Positions 35,344 through 43,568 of a DNA stretch of 64,000 nt are shown here, piece by piece. Each line of letters opens with the position of its first letter. The stretch's first letter is position 1. Position numbers and translations under genes: made by a program. The stretch is from positions 1 to 64,000 of the forward strand of contig CAYQOU010000002.1 of assembly GCA_964419255.1 (NCBI GenBank), given 5' to 3'. The notes beneath the pieces were generated by a model. The model ran no database searches, was not told the DNA's origin, and saw only the letters and a program-made list of their open reading frames with translations. Source of the DNA: CAZPHU01 sp964419255. Lineage in GTDB: Bacteria > Fibrobacterota > Chitinivibrionia > Chitinivibrionales > CAYFVL01.

Positions 35344-37110
35344 ATGAGTTCACTCAGCACGATTTTAACAGATATATTTTCTTCCGCATTTGAACAACTT
35401 GGTTTAGAGAAACGCTTCGGGCAGGTAATCGAATCCGGTCGGCCTGACCTTGGTCAATTTCAATGTAACGGGGCCCTTGCCTGTGCGAAACAAACCAAAC
35501 AAAATCCACGTAAATTGGCCGAAAATATCATCGAGATAGTCCGAAGTCAGGAGATCTTAGAGAATCTTACCATAGCCGGACCGGGGTTCATAAATATAAC
35601 CCTTAGTGATTCCTTTCTTGCACATCATATAGGGCAAATGCACAACGATGAAAGACTTGGCTGCCCAAAAACAGAATCTCCTAAAAAGGTGATAATCGAT
35701 TTCGGCGGCCCCAATGTGGCCAAACCCATGCATGTAGGCCATCTTCGATCCAGTATCATCGGAGACTGTCTTCAAAGGCTGATTAGATTTTTGGGTCATG
35801 AGGTTACCAGTGACAATCACATGGGCGACTGGGGCACTCAAATGGGTATGCTTATCTGTGAGCTTAAGCGCCAGAAACCGCAATTGCCCTATTTTCAAGA
35901 GCAATTCAGCGGCGAGTACCCAGCGGAGTCACCGGTGACGATTCAGGATCTGGAGACGATGTATCCGCAAGCATCCCAACGATGTAAAACCAATCCCGAG
36001 GACATGGCAGAGGCTGTCGCAGCCACATCTGAGCTGCAGAGAGGACGTAAAGGGTACGTGGCCTTATGGAAACATTTCGTGGCCTTATCGGTAGCCGAAC
36101 TGCAGCGCGATTTCTCTTCGCTGGGAATAAGCTTCGATCACTGGTTGGGTGAAAGCCACTATAAAGAACGCATGGAAGAGCTGGTCAATGAATTACGTAG
36201 GAGCCCATACACAGAGATCAGCGAAGGAGCGCTGATCATTCCGGTAGCGCGCAAAGATGATAAAAAAGAGATCCCTCCACTTCTTATAGAAAAAAGCGGC
36301 GGTGGTTTTTTATACGGCACCTCCGATCTTGCGACTATTCAGGAACGCGTGGAACGATTCGGGGCCGAGGAGATCCTTTACGTGGTCGACAAAAGACAGG
36401 GGCTTCATTTTGAGCAGGTGTTTCGGGCTGCACGAAAAACCGGTATCGCCCCCGAATCGGTTACATTGAAACATCTTGGTTTCGGAACAGTAAATGGTCC
36501 GGACGGAAAACCCTTCAAAACTCGGGAGGGAGGGGTGATGAAACTATCCGAGCTGATTGTTCAGGTAACCCAGAAGGCGCGACTGCGCATGGAGGAGGCC
36601 GGCGTTGCTCAGGGATTTTCTGAGCAAGAAAAGGCTCTTATAGCCGGGAATGTCGGACTGGCGGCCTTGAAATTTGCCGATTTGTCCAACCACCGGGAAT
36701 CCAATTACATTTTCGATTTAGACAAGTTCACTCAATTCGAAGGGAAAACCGGACCCTATCTCCTCTATTCAGCAGTTCGCATCAAATCGATTCTTCGCAA
36801 TGCTGCGAAAAAGGGCATATCGGGTGGACCCATTCTTTCACCTGCCGATCCAGAACGTAAGCTCATGCTTGTGATGGGACAAATGCCGGATATTTTCCAA
36901 AGTACTCGTGAGTCATACCTACCCAATTATCTCTGTGATTTCGCCTACTCCCTGTCACAGGAATTCAACCGTTTTTATCGTGAATGTCACATCCTGAATG
37001 AATCGGATAAAGCCCGTCAAGCTTCATGGGTTTCCCTTATCGAAGTGGTTTTAAGACAGATGGAGCTGACACTTTCAATTCTGGGTATCGATGTGCCGGA
37101 GAGAATGTAG
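35344..37110 (+). CDS. argS: Arginyl-tRNA synthetase
   Basis: 588 aa from ATG 35344 (frame open to 35251 without good binding site; AGAAGG is 10 nt before 35344). Class I synthetase with N-terminal Add1 domain, P-M-H-V-G-H-L-R-S-S (HIGH motif) near residue 122, and a C-terminal DALR anticodon-binding domain with Y-L-L-Y-S-A-V-R-I. As usual in many ArgS, the KMSKS loop is degenerate (F-K-T-R-E-G). Confidence 0.95.
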   Translation: MSSLSTILTDIFSSAFEQLGLEKRFGQVIESGRPDLGQFQCNGALACAKQTKQNPRKLAENIIEIVRSQEILENLTIAGPGFINITLSDSFLAHHIGQMHNDERLGCPKTESPKKVIIDFGGPNVAKPMHVGHLRSSIIGDCLQRLIRFLGHEVTSDNHMGDWGTQMGMLICELKRQKPQLPYFQEQFSGEYPAESPVTIQDLETMYPQASQRCKTNPEDMAEAVAATSELQRGRKGYVALWKHFVALSVAELQRDFSSLGISFDHWLGESHYKERMEELVNELRRSPYTEISEGALIIPVARKDDKKEIPPLLIEKSGGGFLYGTSDLATIQERVERFGAEEILYVVDKRQGLHFEQVFRAARKTGIAPESVTLKHLGFGTVNGPDGKPFKTREGGVMKLSELIVQVTQKARLRMEEAGVAQGFSEQEKALIAGNVGLAALKFADLSNHRESNYIFDLDKFTQFEGKTGPYLLYSAVRIKSILRNAAKKGISGGPILSPADPERKLMLVMGQMPDIFQSTRESYLPNYLCDFAYSLSQEFNRFYRECHILNESDKARQASWVSLIEVVLRQMELTLSILGIDVPERM

Positions 37111-37146
37111 CCCAGATTAAGCTACTGTCTCACGGCCATTCACCTG

Positions 37147-37159
37147 TAATCGCTCAATT
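37147..37159 (-). repeat. Short match to the dispersed repeat family, copy E
   Basis: Minus strand AATTGAGCGATTA, the conserved beginning of copies B and D. Only this part is seen, so it may be chance. Confidence 0.3.
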
Positions 37160-37228
37160 CTGACATAGATAAGAGAACAAGAGAAGAACAAAAAAACCCG
37201 TGTACAAGATCAGCGTTTATGAAAATCT

Positions 37229-37852
37229 TTAAGCATTCTTTTGGCGATGCGCCATTATCTGCTTTGAGTGGTTAGTCTCCTGATAAGCCACATAAAGCCG
37301 CTGAATAACCGTAATGTAAGAAAGCACGGTAATTAAACCCAACCCCCACACCATGGCTTTGGGACCTATGAGAAGAAAAAAGGCTGTGAGAATGATTCGT
37401 TCGGGACGCTGAAGAAGGCCTGTATTGCAAGCTATGCCTTCACTTTCAACGCGAGCTTTGACATAACTGACCAGATTGGCCCCTGTCAAGGCTGCTATCG
37501 AAAGTAAGATGGCGATAGAGGTCTGGTGCCCTGTTCGTATATAGAAAGCAGCTATACCGGCAATCCAGAGAATCTCGGTTAGCCTGTCACAGGTGGAATC
37601 AAGGATGCCTCCAAAAACGCTCATTTGATTGTTCTCGCGTGCGATAAGCCCATCCAGGCCGTCCATAATTGCTCCACATGTGGCTAGTAAGATAGACAGG
37701 TACCATTTGCCGATATAGGCATACCAGCCTGCGCTGCCGAAAAAAGCGACTCCAGTGAAAGTAAGTACATTAGGATGTAATCTCAGGCGAATCGCAATAT
37801 GGGCAATCGGTCTTATGATGTTATTATAGAGAGGTTTGAGACCTTCAATCAT
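37229..37852 (-). CDS. CDP-alcohol phosphatidyltransferase
   Basis: 207 aa with about five to six membrane helices. The family motif is intact: D-G-x2-A-R-x8-G-x3-D-x3-D as M-D-G-L-D-G-L-I-A-R, G-G-I-L-D-S-T-C-D-R. Joins a CDP-activated lipid to an alcohol. Specificity (glycerol phosphate, inositol phosphate, other) cannot be told. Resembles the PIS/PgsA-like branch. Divergent from rpmB. Confidence 0.88.
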   Translation of the reverse strand: MIEGLKPLYNNIIRPIAHIAIRLRLHPNVLTFTGVAFFGSAGWYAYIGKWYLSILLATCGAIMDGLDGLIARENNQMSVFGGILDSTCDRLTEILWIAGIAAFYIRTGHQTSIAILLSIAALTGANLVSYVKARVESEGIACNTGLLQRPERIILTAFFLLIGPKAMVWGLGLITVLSYITVIQRLYVAYQETNHSKQIMAHRQKNA

Positions 37853-37903
37853 CGCTAATTTTTTTCACCCTGGCGTTTTAACACAGAAAAGTTCCAAACG
37901 AGC

Positions 37904-37932
37904 TTGATCGGTAGTTCTGAAATATATATATT
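37904..37932 (+). promoter_or_regulatory. Sigma-70 promoter of rpmB
   Basis: TTGATC (37904-37909), 17-bp spacer, TATATT (37927-37932), 40 bp before the start codon. Confidence 0.65.
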
Positions 37933-37971
37933 AACGAGTCTGTATATCTAGGAAATAATCTGGAGGACGTA

Positions 37972-38154
37972 ATGGCAAAAACCTGTGAAGTATGTGGAAA
38001 GCATCCTCGTGCCGGTCGGTCCGTATCACATGCGCATAATGTGAATAAACGTATCTTTTTTCCAAATTTGCGTACGATCAAAACCACAGTGAACGGAACC
38101 AGCAAACGTATCAAAATCTGCATGAAATGCTTGAAAGCCACTGCTAAAGTATAA
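37972..38154 (+). CDS. rpmB: 50S ribosomal protein L28
   Basis: 60 aa. Two C-x-x-C pairs (C-E-V-C near residue 4 and C-M-K-C near residue 51) show the zinc-binding (C+) form. G-R-S-V-S-H-A-H-N-V-N-K-R matches the family. CTGGAGG precedes the ATG. Confidence 0.96.
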   Translation: MAKTCEVCGKHPRAGRSVSHAHNVNKRIFFPNLRTIKTTVNGTSKRIKICMKCLKATAKV

Positions 38155-38173
38155 TCTAGGCTTCTTTAGCAAT

Positions 38174-38211
38174 AAAAAAACGCCGGTATGTCAGACATAT
38201 CGGCGTTTTTT
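38174..38211. terminator. Bidirectional terminator between rpmB and the secreted protein gene
   Basis: ACGCCG-g-TATGTC pairs with GACATA-t-CGGCGT around a tight loop; A-run on the left and T-run on the right let it work for both convergent genes. Confidence 0.9.
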
Positions 38212-38246
38212 ATTTGCTATACGGCAGTACTAAAACCTGAATGCAA

Positions 38247-39614
38247 TCATTTTACGACAACCGCTCTCCTGATAGGATAGTGTTTACCATTCTTTTTGGT
38301 TATAATTATAAATGATCCGTTACCCAGGTTTTTCAATACATGTTTATAATTGTTATCGTTGACCCGAGCGACTTCTCTTCCACGCGGATCGTATATGATA
38401 CCGGTCCCCCCCAGCTCAAACTGCTTCTTCATCGGAATTTTATCCTTCACCTGAGGACGATAGGCGATGGACGCAGGGGTTCCAGCCTCAAATTCATCGA
38501 AACTCACCGTGACATTTGAATCGGCAATCAGGGCAACCGCGTTGAAATCATAGCTTGCATCCCCAAAATCCGCACCGGACAACACATCACCGTTTACGAC
38601 AAACTGGCGATCAGCGGTGATTTCCAGCGTGTCCACCGTACCATGGATATCAGAGGATTGACGGGGACTGATTGAGGTCACCTCGCTCGAAAGAGCAGCA
38701 TACTGCCTTGCCCCATTTATATAGTACATAAACGCATCGTAATCTCTCGTGTAGCTGGAACCGGACATCGTGACATTTTGAGATAGAAGCATAACACCGT
38801 AAAATGCATACTCGGATCCACTTTCCCGCTCTACAATAACTTTGACCGGGGCGTTTTGGTATTGACCGTCAGTATACACGATTGTTCGAGCGTTCTGGTT
38901 ACCTGCGTTCAATCGAAGTGCATCACCCGTGTTCTCGACCGTACCGGCGTTTACAAAGGTATTCCAACCGTATAGATCACCATCGTCAAAATCATCGCTG
39001 AAATGATATCTGGGAGTAACATCTACGTTTTCGTCTGTTACGAGTACATGATCAAAAGAGACGGTTTCGTTGGCATTGACAACCAAACCGATGTCGCCGC
39101 TATCAAAGGAAGGATCTTCTACTTCTGTGAGAAGAACATCGTTGCAGCTGATTTGAATAGTACTACCCGACTTGCTTATCACCAACTCGTTACTCCCTGA
39201 TGATTTAATGAAGGAATTGAACCCCAGATCGATTGTTGAAGGAGAAAACGAATTACCATCACGGGTATATTTACCTAACGAAAACTGTTTGTTTGCACCA
39301 ATAGTAAACTGGTATCCACCAGCATCATCGTCCCAGCAAAAAATTACACCTGCATTGGCGAAACTACTGGCAAGAGCCTCAAACGAAACTCTGTAGGAGA
39401 AGTTTGAAAAATCGGCACTATGTTTTAGCACCGCAACCGATCCCCCTGTGTTTTCAACGACATACCGGCCGTTTTGCGCTTCAGCGGTAACATCTCCAAA
39501 CAACGTGACCCATTGATCGTCAGTGTCGAAATTATCTTCGAATAGATTGTCACTTCTTGCAATACATACCAGTATAAAGACAATCAATCCGCATAACGCT
39601 GGTACTCTAGGCAT
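38247..39614 (-). CDS. Secreted protein with two jelly-roll domains and C-terminal sorting-like tail
   Basis: 455 aa from ATG 39614, chosen because AAGGGGG lies 7 nt upstream (a TTG at 39656 extends the frame). Signal peptide 1-22. Two similar beta-sandwich domains (about 25-190 and 200-385), each with G-x-I/V-x-F.., S-G-S.. and F-D-x-V/F at its end, like LamG or DUF1080 (3-keto-disaccharide hydrolase-like) folds. The last 60 residues (Y-D-P-R-G-R-E-V-A-R to the R-R-A-V-V-V-K end) resemble the C-terminal export or anchoring domains of FCB secreted proteins. Likely carbohydrate binding; not proven. Confidence 0.7.
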   Translation of the reverse strand: MPRVPALCGLIVFILVCIARSDNLFEDNFDTDDQWVTLFGDVTAEAQNGRYVVENTGGSVAVLKHSADFSNFSYRVSFEALASSFANAGVIFCWDDDAGGYQFTIGANKQFSLGKYTRDGNSFSPSTIDLGFNSFIKSSGSNELVISKSGSTIQISCNDVLLTEVEDPSFDSGDIGLVVNANETVSFDHVLVTDENVDVTPRYHFSDDFDDGDLYGWNTFVNAGTVENTGDALRLNAGNQNARTIVYTDGQYQNAPVKVIVERESGSEYAFYGVMLLSQNVTMSGSSYTRDYDAFMYYINGARQYAALSSEVTSISPRQSSDIHGTVDTLEITADRQFVVNGDVLSGADFGDASYDFNAVALIADSNVTVSFDEFEAGTPASIAYRPQVKDKIPMKKQFELGGTGIIYDPRGREVARVNDNNYKHVLKNLGNGSFIIITKKNGKHYPIRRAVVVK

Positions 39615-39675
39615 TCTTATCCCCCTTTTAGCGGAAATAACAGAAAGTTTCCGCAAAATCCGTATATAATTATAT

Positions 39676-39704
39676 ATTATAAGTCATTTATCGATCATTG
39701 TCAA
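39676..39704 (-). promoter_or_regulatory. Perfect consensus sigma-70 promoter for the secreted protein gene
   Basis: Minus-strand TTGACA (39699-39704), exactly 17 bp, TATAAT (39676-39681). About 60 bp before the chosen ATG. This is the only full-consensus promoter I noticed in the window. Confidence 0.85.
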
Positions 39705-39792
39705 CGAATCGCAGTCGTGAACTGGTCGTAATTTTCAAATACTTCTATTTATTTCCGGTATCACCTACATAATAGTCGTAGTAGCAGGTAGA

Positions 39793-40398
39793 ATGTTCAA
39801 AAAGATTAAAATAAATATACTCTATCTTCGAACAGGAAAGCTTTTTATCTGGGGCTTTATAATTCTGGGAATAGATTCCTTTTCCGCATCATGCACGGGA
39901 GCAGAAGATAATCTCAGAGTATGGCTTTTTGCGTCCAGTCGAAAGCCGATTCGTCAGGCCGATCAGGAATGGGACTCCTTCCAAACATATGGTTTAAGGT
40001 TTGAATTACCCACACCAGCCCGCCTGCTCAACATGACGGTATCACTGGATGGCGGAAAACTCGCGCGCGTTTGCCCCCCCTACCAGCATCATGCAATCGT
40101 CCATGGAACGATTTCTTTCCATTTTACACCACCATGGTTCGATCAAAAAATTTTTTCTGTTCGTCCTTTTACAGGCATATCCAACACAATGGTTTTCCCC
40201 TGGGACAGTAAACCTGTAGAAGACATGGATGTTTTCAAATCGACCGAAAGCGAATTCGGAGTAGTCGCAGGAATCGAGCCGCTGCTGACGTTCAAGAGGT
40301 ACCTGGTAGCACTTCCGATTCAGCTCGATCATGTCATGTCGCATCCACACCCGTTTACGACATTTGCCATGAGCCTCAGCCTGGGATGGAGTTTCTAA
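39793..40398 (+). CDS. Unknown exported protein, possible small beta-barrel
   Basis: 201 aa. Hydrophobic N-terminal segment (about 15-34) compatible with export. Alternating hydrophobic/polar strands follow, and the C-terminus (M-S-L-S-L-G-W-S-F) ends in Phe, as outer-membrane barrel proteins do. No family recognised. Its stop shares a base with the start of the next gene (TAATG), so the two form an operon. Confidence 0.6.
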   Translation: MFKKIKINILYLRTGKLFIWGFIILGIDSFSASCTGAEDNLRVWLFASSRKPIRQADQEWDSFQTYGLRFELPTPARLLNMTVSLDGGKLARVCPPYQHHAIVHGTISFHFTPPWFDQKIFSVRPFTGISNTMVFPWDSKPVEDMDVFKSTESEFGVVAGIEPLLTFKRYLVALPIQLDHVMSHPHPFTTFAMSLSLGWSF

Positions 40399-42059
40399 TG
40401 AACAAGATCTGCCTGGTCACATGCACCGTGATAGCGGCTCTGAATCTGCCCTCATTTTGTGAACCAGAAGCCATCCCCTTTCCTCTGGACGGAGCAACAA
40501 CTCTCCGCTGGAACCGACTCGAACCACTCTCCTCCTCTAACCTCTACGGAATAATCGAAGGTGACATATTGGATAGCTTTCCTGTTTCGCACTTGTCGGA
40601 TATGGGGATATGCCTGTGGTCAGAGTCAGCTGAAGATATTCGATTCAGCGCGTTGGGAGAAGCAGGTTCGGAGTTCGGCGATCCACTCTTGAATAAACTT
40701 GATGATCCCGCACTTGCAAACCGGGATCATTACACCCTGCAGGAATACAGTGTCAAGCTCCCCCGGCTTCCGGTCAGATTATTTAGTGGAAACCGCTATG
40801 TAGATCATTATTCCGATAGATTCGACACCTTATGGAACGTTTATGGTGCCCGCACAGGCAAAAGAATGAAATATGACTACAAGGGATTGACTCACGGAAG
40901 TTCGGGCGGATATAGTCTGAATACCGACAGGGTAAAAGCGTGGGGGTTTGTTGATACATACGGCAGTTGGGGCGCAACCCCGTTTTTTTTCTCTCCAATA
41001 CGCCGAAATGGTATCCGGATCAACCAACATATCGAATACCGCACCGAAGATCATATCTATTCCGGTAAAATTGTACGGGACCGCTATAATCGATTCTACG
41101 ATCACCAAAACCCTTGCGAATACACAGACTGGCTGATATCCGGACACTCCCACCATTCCCTGTCCGGATCATCCTTCGGAACACTCGAGCTGTCTTATAA
41201 TTCATCAGTTACTCCCGAAACCCGTTTCGGAGCCGCACTCGGGGATTCACTTCCGAATATCCGATGGCTTTTGCACGGTGCTGTATACAACAATGGACGT
41301 CCGGAGCTGTCTGCATCCGCCGAATGGAAGACGGTGAATAATTTTTTCTTCAACGGCAAGGGAGCATGGGAATACCATCCGCGCCCCAAAGAATTTACAT
41401 TTTATGAACATGATGATCCCGTTCACTACCGAACTGCCGATTTCCACCGACGAATGGTATTCCTTCAAGCCGGATACCGGCCCAGCTTTTCTCTTCCGGT
41501 GCAGATAGCCGGCTGGTATCGCTATTCCGATCGTGAACCCTTTGAGATAATCGAAACACATGCAGAAAGCACGGTCATATTTTATGACACACTCACAGAT
41601 ATTTGTCATCATTTTAGCGGCCTGTCGGCCGGCTTTGATTACACAAGGGGACGTTTTTTTGCCAGGTGGCATGCAGATGCCGGATTTAGGCTGGAAGATG
41701 CTCACACGCGTTTTCATTTGCCCTGGCGAAGTTTTGTCGAACTGGGCTACGGATCTCCACAGCTGAACTGGTTTTACACCACGATACGCTATGAGCTGCG
41801 GTCGAAAGGCAATCTCAGTTTTTATGATAAGAACACCAACGAAATCTACGACAAACGATCCCCTGCACAGGATGATCTGTCACTGAATCTGATGATTCCC
41901 TTTCTCCTGCCTATCGTTCGTGACTATGTCCGATCCCGTGTGTGGATATCCGCCCAATCGATTCGGCTTTTCTCCGCCGAGAAGCGCCTGCGCATCCACC
42001 CGAATGGAAACCTTATCGGTCCGCGCCTACGTGTGGCTTTTGACATGGCGATCAGATGA
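40398..42059 (+). CDS. Unknown exported protein, possible large outer-membrane beta-barrel
   Basis: 553 aa from ATG 40398 (GGAG 6 nt upstream, inside the previous gene). Signal peptide 1-22 ending S-F-C. The body is rich in Tyr, Trp, Phe and Arg with alternating patterns and many short turns (N-x-x-Y, G-R-F-F-A-R-W-H-A), as in outer-membrane barrels. The C-terminus ends in A-I-R rather than Phe. I do not recognise the family. Probably works with the 201-aa partner. Confidence 0.6.
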   Translation: MNKICLVTCTVIAALNLPSFCEPEAIPFPLDGATTLRWNRLEPLSSSNLYGIIEGDILDSFPVSHLSDMGICLWSESAEDIRFSALGEAGSEFGDPLLNKLDDPALANRDHYTLQEYSVKLPRLPVRLFSGNRYVDHYSDRFDTLWNVYGARTGKRMKYDYKGLTHGSSGGYSLNTDRVKAWGFVDTYGSWGATPFFFSPIRRNGIRINQHIEYRTEDHIYSGKIVRDRYNRFYDHQNPCEYTDWLISGHSHHSLSGSSFGTLELSYNSSVTPETRFGAALGDSLPNIRWLLHGAVYNNGRPELSASAEWKTVNNFFFNGKGAWEYHPRPKEFTFYEHDDPVHYRTADFHRRMVFLQAGYRPSFSLPVQIAGWYRYSDREPFEIIETHAESTVIFYDTLTDICHHFSGLSAGFDYTRGRFFARWHADAGFRLEDAHTRFHLPWRSFVELGYGSPQLNWFYTTIRYELRSKGNLSFYDKNTNEIYDKRSPAQDDLSLNLMIPFLLPIVRDYVRSRVWISAQSIRLFSAEKRLRIHPNGNLIGPRLRVAFDMAIR

Positions 42060-42098
42060 AGGTGTTTTTTTATTCTCCACCGCTTATAATAAAAATTA

Positions 42099-42821
42099 TC
42101 AGGCCCAGATTTTCAATTCGAAAAGCTGACGTTTCACATATCCTGCCCAATCCTTATTCGCAATAGGATTACTCGGACTTGGATGCAGGATTTTTCCACA
42201 TCGTACATGGCTATCGTCGCATACATCACGGATTCGAGTGTATGCAAAATTGCCGATGCCGATAACATAGTCTGCATTCAAAGCATGTATCAGACTAAGT
42301 AGATGCTCATTACAGATACGAAAAAGTTTCTCCCGCTCCCGTACAGGAAGTTTATCCGGAGTACGATTACGACCGCTTTCTTCCATGAATACCAGCGGGC
42401 AGTAGTTGGCTACATAATGTTCTTCAAAAAAACGTTGGGGTGAGATAAATCGTTCCTTGAAAAGACCCCAGAGCCGCTTTCCGCTAACCTCCGACCGTTT
42501 GCAGGCAAAACCATCAACAGGTCGCTTGGGATGTTGAATAACCGGCACGTCTACACATCCTTCAATACACAACCAGTCACGGACGGCATTGATCTCTCCA
42601 AAAGGAACACCGGTTTGTGCCATTCCCCATGGCCCCGGGTTCATTCCCACAAATACTACTTTCTTTTTCCCGCCACCATACATTTCCACATATTTTTTGT
42701 GACATTTCCATGCATATACCAGTGGATTATACACATGGGTTACGGGTGCAGTGAACGAAAGCGCATTCGCACTGTCCCGAAGAATTTCCGTCGCCTTCAA
42801 TATTCTTTTTCTTGACATCAC
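42099..42821 (-). CDS. SMUG1-type uracil-DNA glycosylase
   Basis: 240 aa. F-V-G-M-N-P-G-P-W-G-M-A-Q-T-G-V-P-F-G-E is the uracil/water-activating motif of SMUG1 (active-site Asn), and H-P-S-P-S-N-P near residue 218 is the second motif that inserts into DNA. Removes uracil from DNA in base-excision repair. SMUG1 homologues occur patchily in bacteria, so horizontal transfer is possible. Convergent with the barrel gene. Confidence 0.9.
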   Translation of the reverse strand: MMSRKRILKATEILRDSANALSFTAPVTHVYNPLVYAWKCHKKYVEMYGGGKKKVVFVGMNPGPWGMAQTGVPFGEINAVRDWLCIEGCVDVPVIQHPKRPVDGFACKRSEVSGKRLWGLFKERFISPQRFFEEHYVANYCPLVFMEESGRNRTPDKLPVREREKLFRICNEHLLSLIHALNADYVIGIGNFAYTRIRDVCDDSHVRCGKILHPSPSNPIANKDWAGYVKRQLFELKIWA

Positions 42822-42870
42822 CCTGAGCCCTTTATATCGAGATTTTTAAAATGCCCCGACCATCTTGTCA

Positions 42871-43282
42871 CTATCTGTAATCACCGTAACATACTCGTAA
42901 TGTTTTTTTATGGAAAGATGTTTCGTCAAGGCATACATTTTCATGAGGCTGCTCCTGACGTCGTAATAATCCTATTTCAACAGCATGTTTTCGTACGGTA
43001 TCTTCCTGGTCCCACGATAATCCCGGAAGCCGCGCGACTGCTGTTTGACTGGCCTCCAGCAGCCAATAAATCACTAGGCGGTCGAATAAGGCCTTAAGGC
43101 CGCTGTTTCTCTCGGCCCATGGAACCGCTATTTGTGATACGCCATTTCTTTACAGTGTGATGTCCTGCACGGTGAGCTATTTGTGGGGTTATTTCTTCCC
43201 CGGTGAAGTCTAATGATATGTCATTGACGTACCAAGGAGCGGACAAACCTGAAATACATTCATACAATTTTATGTCTTTCAT
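42871..43282 (-). pseudogene. ISL3-family transposase remnant
   Basis: Two minus-strand fragments in different frames. 43282-43094 encodes an N-terminal piece (L-Y-E-C-I-S-G-L-S-A-P-W-Y-V) and 43107-42871 a later piece (L-F-D-R-L-V-I-Y-W-L-L-E-A, A-V-E-I-G-L-L-R-R, C-L-D-E-T-S-F-H-K-K), which follow ISL3 transposases in order. The zinc-ribbon middle and the C-terminal half are missing. Dead insertion element. Confidence 0.65.
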
Positions 43283-43340
43283 GTGAATAATCTACATTTT
43301 GGGCCACACGATATCCAGTAGCGCCCGGATAATTTAGAAA

Positions 43341-43428
43341 CAAACAGCTGCCACAAGCCTAACAAACAGCTATCAAAATGATAATAAAAGGCTGTCACTA
43401 GCTTAACAAACAGCTATCTCAAGCCTAA
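43341..43428. repeat. Four 22-bp tandem repeats upstream of the TonB receptor gene
   Basis: Exactly four 22-bp units: 43341-43362, 43363-43384, 43385-43406, 43407-43428. Units 1 and 4 are closest; the frame is roughly CAAACAGCT + 4 to 6 variable bases + AAGCCTAA. Unit 2 diverges in its right half, unit 3 in its left. 22 bp is about two helix turns, which suits cooperative binding of a regulator on one face. 140 bp before the TonB receptor start. Confidence 0.85.
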
Positions 43429-43568
43429 CTTAATCCCAATATTTTCAATCTATCTTACTCATTCACTATTTAACAGCAGCTTTTTCTCGGTAAATTAATT
43501 GACTGAGGTTGCAGTGATTTCATTAACAGTGATCGCTCTTATGGAGCGGCTGATTTGGGGAGGCAGTT

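Noticed and set aside
43341..43428. CRISPR array
   Set aside because: The 22-bp units are directly contiguous with no spacers and differ from each other; no cas genes in the window.
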